Of a DNA stretch of 64,000 nucleotides, positions 60,253 to 64,000 are shown piece by piece. This stretch comes from Pedomonas mirosovicensis. GTDB taxonomy: Bacteria > Pseudomonadota > Alphaproteobacteria > Sphingomonadales > Sphingomonadaceae. Under the pieces are notes generated by a model, which did not search any database, was not told the origin of the DNA, and was given only the letters and a program-made list of their open reading frames with translations. The stretch is taken from the NCBI RefSeq assembly GCF_022569295.1, contig NZ_JAKFIA010000002.1:472001-536000 (forward strand). The letters are read 5' to 3'. Positions within the stretch are counted from its first letter, which is position 1, and the number at the start of each line of letters is the position of its first letter. A program made the translations under genes and the position numbers.

Positions 60253-62613
60253 TTACTTGGCCGCGAGCATCCGCACGCCGTAGACCGGGCCGCCGCGGTT
60301 GAGGCCCTTCTCGGGCTCGAACCGCACCAGCACGCTGGTCTTGCCGCGGGTCAGCTCCTCGGGGATCGGATAGTCGGCGGTGAAGAAGTCGCCGGGGTGC
60401 TCGCCGTTCAGCTTCACCGTGGCGATGCGCTGGCCGTCCACCAGGATGTGGAAGTGCTTGCCCCGCTCCTCGCCCCAGTAGGTGTTCTGCAGCACCATCT
60501 GGCCCGAGCGCACCTTCATGCGGAACTGCACGAAGCCCTCCGCGCGCACGTCGCGCCCGTGGCGGCCGCGATAGGTGCCGGGGTAGCTGTTCTTCGCCTC
60601 CAGCTGGTGGTCGCGCTCGGGCTGCATCTCGCCCAGGTGCATGATGTCGACCGAACGGGCCTCCAGCTCGCGCTGGCGTTCCTGCTCGGCGGCGAAGGCC
60701 ACCTGCGCCTCCTTCCATCCGGCATCCGTGAAGCGGCGGAAGTAGACCGCCGTGCGCCGGTCCCACTGGCTGTAGAAGGGGCTGAACTCCAGGTCCTGCG
60801 GCCGGCCGACGCCCTGGCTGCGGAAGCGCTTCTCCTCGACCGACACCGGCACGAAACCGGTCAGCAGGTCGTTGGACACCAGCGCCGGATCCGGCCCCTT
60901 GTAGGGTTCGGCGGGCGAGCCGACGTCGGCCGCCAGCACCACCGGGCCGTGGAGGAGGGCGATGACGTCCGGATCATCGACCGTCGATTCCGTCCGCAGC
61001 GCCATGGGCAGGGTGAGGCTGATGCGGTCGCCCTTGGTCCACTTGCGGCGCAGGACGACGTAGCCATCCTTCGCGTTGAAGGGCTGGTCCGCGCCGTTGA
61101 TGGCGACCTTCGCGCCCTGGCACCAGCCGGGGATACGCAGGGCGACGGCGAAGCTCTGCGGCGTCTCGATGTCCGTCAGCGTCAGCGTCACGTCCTCGTT
61201 GTAGGGGTAGCGGGTATCGAGCCGCAGCTTGGCATTGCGCTCCTTCCACTCCACCTGCGAGGGGATGAACAGGTTGACGATCAGCGTGTCGCCGCCCTGC
61301 CAGTAGATGCTCTCGCCATGCTTGGAGTGAGTTTCCATGCCCGTGCCGACACAGCACCAGAAATCGTCGAAGTCCGACGACCAGTTGCGGTGCGTGCCCG
61401 ACATCAGCGGCACCATGTAGGCGAAGTGGCCGGTCTTCGGGTTCTGGTGGGCGAGCATGTGGTTGATGTGCGCCCGCTCGTAGTAGTCGAACAGGTTTGC
61501 GCTCGGCGACCAGCTGTAGAGATGCCGGGTCAGCTTCAGCATGTTGTAGGTGTTGCAGCTCTCGCAGGTCTGCTCGGTGATGTGCTTGGAGACCGTGCGC
61601 GGTGCGGGGAAGTACTCGCGGTCGGCGTTGCCGCCGATCACGTAGGAGTAGTCCCGCGTCACCGTCTCCCAGAAGAACTCGGCCGCCGTGCGGTCGCCGG
61701 CAACGCCCGCCAGTTCATAGATGCGCGCGAGGCCGATGATCTTCGGGATCTGGGTGTTGGCGTGAATCCACGGCAGCGAATCCTGCCGCTGGCTCAGCGG
61801 ATCGAGCACCTTGCGGTGGCGCAGGCGCTGGGCCAGCTTCATCCAGCGCGGGTCCTTGGTGCGGGCGTACAGCTCGGCGAAGCTTTCGTTGATGCCGCCG
61901 TGCTCGCAGTCCAGCACCTTCTGCACCTGCTCCTCGTTGAGCGGGGCGAACACCTTCTCGATGTAGCCGCTGAGCTTGACGGCGATGGGCAGGGCCTGGG
62001 TGTTGCCGCAGTAGGTTTCAGCGTCGAACAGGCCGGCGTACAGCTTGTGCCAGGTGTAGAAGGGCACCCAGCAGCCGTTGAGGTCGAACCCGGCGGAGCG
62101 GATGTCCCCAGCCATGATCTCGGGGAACAGGGCCTTGCCGTCCTCCACGATGTCGCCGCGCTTGCGGGTGAAGCCCGCCACGTAGCCGTCGCCATGGGCG
62201 GCCTGCGCCTCGGCCAGCTCGCTGACGATATAGTCCACCCGGCGCTTGCATTCCGCGTCGCCGGTCTGGGCGTACATCAGCGACAGGGCGGTCAGGTAGT
62301 GGCCCAGCGTGTGGCCGGCGATGGTGTCGCTCTCCCAGCCGCCGTAAACCTCGCCCTTCGGCTTCAGGCCGGCGCTGGTGCGGAAATTGTGCAGCAGCCG
62401 GTCCGGCTCCAGCCGGTGGAGGTAGGCGCGATTCGCCTCGACCGCCTCAAGGAACGGCGAGGGCAGCAGACGCACCGAAGACAACGGCAGGGCCGTGGCG
62501 CGATCAGGCAGGCCAGCGGCGCGCTTGGTGGCGCAGGCGGCGGACGGCAGCATCGCCGCCACGGCAGCGCCCGCCAGCAGCGTCCGTCGGTTGATGGTGA
62601 ACTGGCTCAACAT
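60253..62613 (-). CDS. GH127-type (DUF1680) beta-L-arabinofuranosidase, Tat-exported
   Basis: 786 aa. The N-terminus FTINRRTLLAGAAVAAMLPSAACA has a twin-arginine motif, hence export folded, perhaps with its metal. The catalytic (alpha/alpha)6 barrel shows GEVYGGWESDTIAGHTLGHYL, SAGFDLNGCWVPFYTWHKLYAGL and the zinc/cysteine site of GH127: ESC in QTCESCNTYNMLKLTRHL plus the Cys-Cys pair in FDDFWCCVGTGMETHSKHGESIYW. In the studied enzyme HypBA1 one of these cysteines is the nucleophile that attacks beta-L-arabinofuranosides, including those on hydroxyproline of extensin. A C-terminal extra domain (about 650-786) may bind substrate. ATG 62613 follows GGGAGGG. Other DUF1680 members act on different arabinosides, so specificity is inferred. 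Confidence 0.88.
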   Translation of the reverse strand: MLSQFTINRRTLLAGAAVAAMLPSAACATKRAAGLPDRATALPLSSVRLLPSPFLEAVEANRAYLHRLEPDRLLHNFRTSAGLKPKGEVYGGWESDTIAGHTLGHYLTALSLMYAQTGDAECKRRVDYIVSELAEAQAAHGDGYVAGFTRKRGDIVEDGKALFPEIMAGDIRSAGFDLNGCWVPFYTWHKLYAGLFDAETYCGNTQALPIAVKLSGYIEKVFAPLNEEQVQKVLDCEHGGINESFAELYARTKDPRWMKLAQRLRHRKVLDPLSQRQDSLPWIHANTQIPKIIGLARIYELAGVAGDRTAAEFFWETVTRDYSYVIGGNADREYFPAPRTVSKHITEQTCESCNTYNMLKLTRHLYSWSPSANLFDYYERAHINHMLAHQNPKTGHFAYMVPLMSGTHRNWSSDFDDFWCCVGTGMETHSKHGESIYWQGGDTLIVNLFIPSQVEWKERNAKLRLDTRYPYNEDVTLTLTDIETPQSFAVALRIPGWCQGAKVAINGADQPFNAKDGYVVLRRKWTKGDRISLTLPMALRTESTVDDPDVIALLHGPVVLAADVGSPAEPYKGPDPALVSNDLLTGFVPVSVEEKRFRSQGVGRPQDLEFSPFYSQWDRRTAVYFRRFTDAGWKEAQVAFAAEQERQRELEARSVDIMHLGEMQPERDHQLEAKNSYPGTYRGRHGRDVRAEGFVQFRMKVRSGQMVLQNTYWGEERGKHFHILVDGQRIATVKLNGEHPGDFFTADYPIPEELTRGKTSVLVRFEPEKGLNRGGPVYGVRMLAAK

Positions 62614-62694
62614 TGGTAATTCCCTCCCCCTTGGGTAGCGGCGGCCTGCCTGACCCGCGCGGTGCGTATCCCTCAGGCGCATCATTGCTTAAAT

Positions 62695-62709
62695 CGTATA
62701 CAAAATACG
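62695..62709. promoter_or_regulatory. CGTAT-N5-ATACG operator, copy c
   Basis: A perfect inverted repeat, CGTAT then ACAAA then ATACG, about 82 bases upstream of the arabinofuranosidase start. It matches copy d in 14 of 15 positions when d is read on the other strand. Confidence 0.78.
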
Positions 62710-62871
62710 GTACGCAGGAATGCGGGTCTGTCAAGGTGGGTTATTTGCATCACGCAGCTTAGCTGTATAGACAGGAAGGGGGAGTCGGCTGTCGTGTCCC
62801 GCCGAGTATCGATTGCTGCAAGCATTCATTTCCTTGCATCTGTGGGATTGACAGCGGGGCTGTTTCCGTAT

Positions 62872-62886
62872 CGTATTCTGTATACG
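62872..62886. promoter_or_regulatory. CGTAT-N5-ATACG operator, copy d (gap 62614-62958)
   Basis: CGTAT, TCTGT, ATACG, a perfect inverted repeat extended outward by TATC/GATA. It lies about 73 bases before the DUF885 gene start. The remainder of this 345-base divergent gap shows no gene. Confidence 0.78.
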
Positions 62887-62958
62887 ATACATCGCCATAT
62901 CGCTTACCGGGAGGCGGCGATGAAGAATCAGGGGGTCCCGGACAGGAGAACTTAAAGT

Positions 62959-64000
62959 ATGCGAACTGCTTCCCTTATCCTCCGCGCACTGCTCGCCTCC
63001 GCGGCGATTAGCGCTGTTCCCGCCGTTGCCGTGAGCATTCCGGCCGTTGCCGTGAGCATTCCGGCCGCAGCCGCCGCCGAGGCGCCCGCAGCCGGCGCCC
63101 AGGCCGAAACCGCCGCCGGTGCGCGCCTGCGGAGCATCTACGAGGCCGAGTGGCAGTGGCGCCAGCAGGAGTTCTCCCGGACGCCGGAAGGCCGCGCCCA
63201 CCTGCCGCACGAGGATGCGGCCAGCCAGCAGCGCCGCCTCGCCTACTGGGACAAGGTGCTGGCCGAGCTGGACAAGATTCCGGTCGATCAGCTGAGCGAG
63301 GAAGAGCGGATCAACTACGACGTGTTCCGCGAAATGGTGTGGGGCGATGCGGTCGACCTGCGCTACAAGCTTTATGAAGCGCCGTTCAATGCGGACACCT
63401 TCTTCTGGACCAGCCTGGGCACCCGCAAGCCGCTGCTGTCGGCGGAGGAGTATCGCAACTACCTCAGCCGTCTGCGTGAAATTCCGCGCTACTTCGACGA
63501 GAACATAACCAACATGCGGGCCGGTCTTGCCCGCGGCTTCACCGTGCCGCGCGTTGCCATCGAAGGCCGCGACAAGACCATGGAGCCGTATCTGCGGGCC
63601 GGCGAGGACAATCCGCTGTTCGAGCCGTTCACCAAGATTCCGGACAATATCCCCGCCGCCGAGCGCGAAAAGATCCGCGCCGAAGGCCTGAAGGTCATCC
63701 ACGACGTGGTGGCGCCGGCTTACGAAAAGCTGCACACCATGTTCGTCAAGGAGTACATGCCCAAGGCCCGCAAGACCATCGCGGCCCACGATCTGCCGAA
63801 CGGCGATGCCTACTACCAGGACATGGTGCGTAAGTTCACCACGCTGGATATCACGCCGAAGGAAATCCACGAGATCGGCCTGAAGGAAGTGGCGCGCATC
63901 ACCGCCGCCATGGAGAAGACCAAGGAAAAGGCGGGCTTCAAGGGCACGCTGGCGGAGTTCAAGCAGTTCCTCCGCACCGATCCGCAGTTCTACGCCAAGA
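62959..64000 (+). CDS. Exported DUF885 protein, putative metallopeptidase (3' end cut by window)
   Basis: 347 residues visible. A long Ala-rich signal peptide ends near AAAAAEA. The DUF885 N-terminal helices follow: LRSIYEAEWQWRQQEFSRTPEGRAH, NYDVFREMVWGDAVDLRYKLYEAPFN, LSAEEYRNYLSRLREIPRYFDENITNMRAGLARGFTVPRVAIEG and EYMPKARKTIAAHDLPNGDAYYQDMVRKFTTLDITPKEIHEIGLKEVARI. DUF885 proteins have a peptidase-like fold with an HExxH-type site expected in the part lost beyond the window edge. AGGAGA precedes ATG 62959. Operator copy d suggests joint control with the arabinofuranosidase. A peptidase role fits the locus but is inferred. Confidence 0.88.
   Translation, partial: MRTASLILRALLASAAISAVPAVAVSIPAVAVSIPAAAAAEAPAAGAQAETAAGARLRSIYEAEWQWRQQEFSRTPEGRAHLPHEDAASQQRRLAYWDKVLAELDKIPVDQLSEEERINYDVFREMVWGDAVDLRYKLYEAPFNADTFFWTSLGTRKPLLSAEEYRNYLSRLREIPRYFDENITNMRAGLARGFTVPRVAIEGRDKTMEPYLRAGEDNPLFEPFTKIPDNIPAAEREKIRAEGLKVIHDVVAPAYEKLHTMFVKEYMPKARKTIAAHDLPNGDAYYQDMVRKFTTLDITPKEIHEIGLKEVARITAAMEKTKEKAGFKGTLAEFKQFLRTDPQFYAK
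63022..63063 (+). repeat. Perfect 21-bp tandem duplication in the signal peptide
   Basis: The unit beginning GCCGTTGCCGTGAGCATTCC occurs twice without a mismatch, duplicating seven residues (VAVSIPA) of the hydrophobic core. The identity at every third position indicates a recent slip. Confidence 0.92.

Noticed and set aside
60106-62619. 837-codon open frame opposite the arabinofuranosidase
   Set aside because: Same kind of antisense shadow; it also runs through the terminator and has low-complexity composition.
63022-63063. Possible CRISPR-like repeat
   Set aside because: Only two directly adjacent units without spacers, inside a coding signal peptide.
1-64000. Mobile elements, prophage, tRNA or rRNA genes
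   Set aside because: I looked for transposase, integrase and tRNA-like cloverleaf/CCA ends and found none convincing; a tRNAscan and IS search would settle it.

Overview
The window is GC-rich DNA that appears chromosomal and densely coded, with no rRNA, tRNA, insertion sequence, phage or CRISPR signal that I can see. The gene content (TonB-dependent receptors, hexuronate genes, an ECF sigma/NrsF pair tied to DUF2282 and DUF692 genes, HWE-type kinases, a Brucella-like hydroxyproline epimerase) points to an alphaproteobacterium, most likely in the Sphingomonadales. That placement is an inference from protein character; no marker gene is present.

Left part (1-15.4 kb): a Rieske oxygenase plus a truncated FAD oxidoreductase, divergent from a BetI-like TetR regulator with a near-perfect palindromic operator between them; an AdiC-like permease divergent from a secreted M20 peptidase; a LysR regulator divergent from a permease-adaptor-outer-membrane-factor RND efflux operon; a carboxymuconolactone-decarboxylase-like protein divergent from an AraC regulator.

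15.4-20 kb: a hexuronate module. Mannonate/altronate-type oxidoreductase and altronate dehydratase (uxaA) diverge from uronate isomerase (uxaC, with an apparent 1-nt frameshift at its 5' end). An exact 15-bp inverted operator pair lies between them. A related pathway pair (dgoA, dgoK) for 2-keto-3-deoxygalactonate sits at 37.3-39 kb, again with a paired inverted operator.

20-24.2 kb: a compact bufferin (copper-buffering RiPP) locus with two different precursors (BufA2-like and BufA1/DUF2282), one MNIO enzyme (DUF692), its DUF2063 partner, a DoxX protein, and an ECF sigma/NrsF anti-sigma pair. Three promoters share GTAACC-N16-CGTA, one in front of each transcription unit, so the whole locus reads as one self-regulated regulon.

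24.3-48.5 kb: a MarR/ClC chloride-channel pair with a palindromic operator, an I78 inhibitor lipoprotein, a siderophore receptor/PepSY pair, an M20 dipeptidase, a CapA protein, a large soluble hybrid kinase, the dgo genes, a three-gene operon (triple-receiver hybrid kinase, CheR, HWE kinase with two receivers), an MFS exporter, DUF488, and a YdjM-type membrane protein.

48.6-64 kb: the most interesting region. Genes for a Xaa-Pro peptidase, D-hydroxyproline-type dehydrogenase, 4-hydroxyproline 2-epimerase, GntR regulator, amino acid permease (apparent frameshift in an A6 tract), periplasmic amidohydrolase, TonB receptor, Tat-exported GH127-type beta-L-arabinofuranosidase and a DUF885 peptidase-like protein are clustered. 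A CGTAT-N5-ATACG motif occurs in front of four of these units. GH127 enzymes can remove the beta-L-arabinofuranosyl groups that plants attach to hydroxyproline, so I propose that this is a regulated system for eating hydroxyproline-rich plant glycoproteins (extensin type): deglycosylation, peptide uptake and cleavage, then hydroxyproline catabolism. The later enzymes of hydroxyproline degradation are not in the window.
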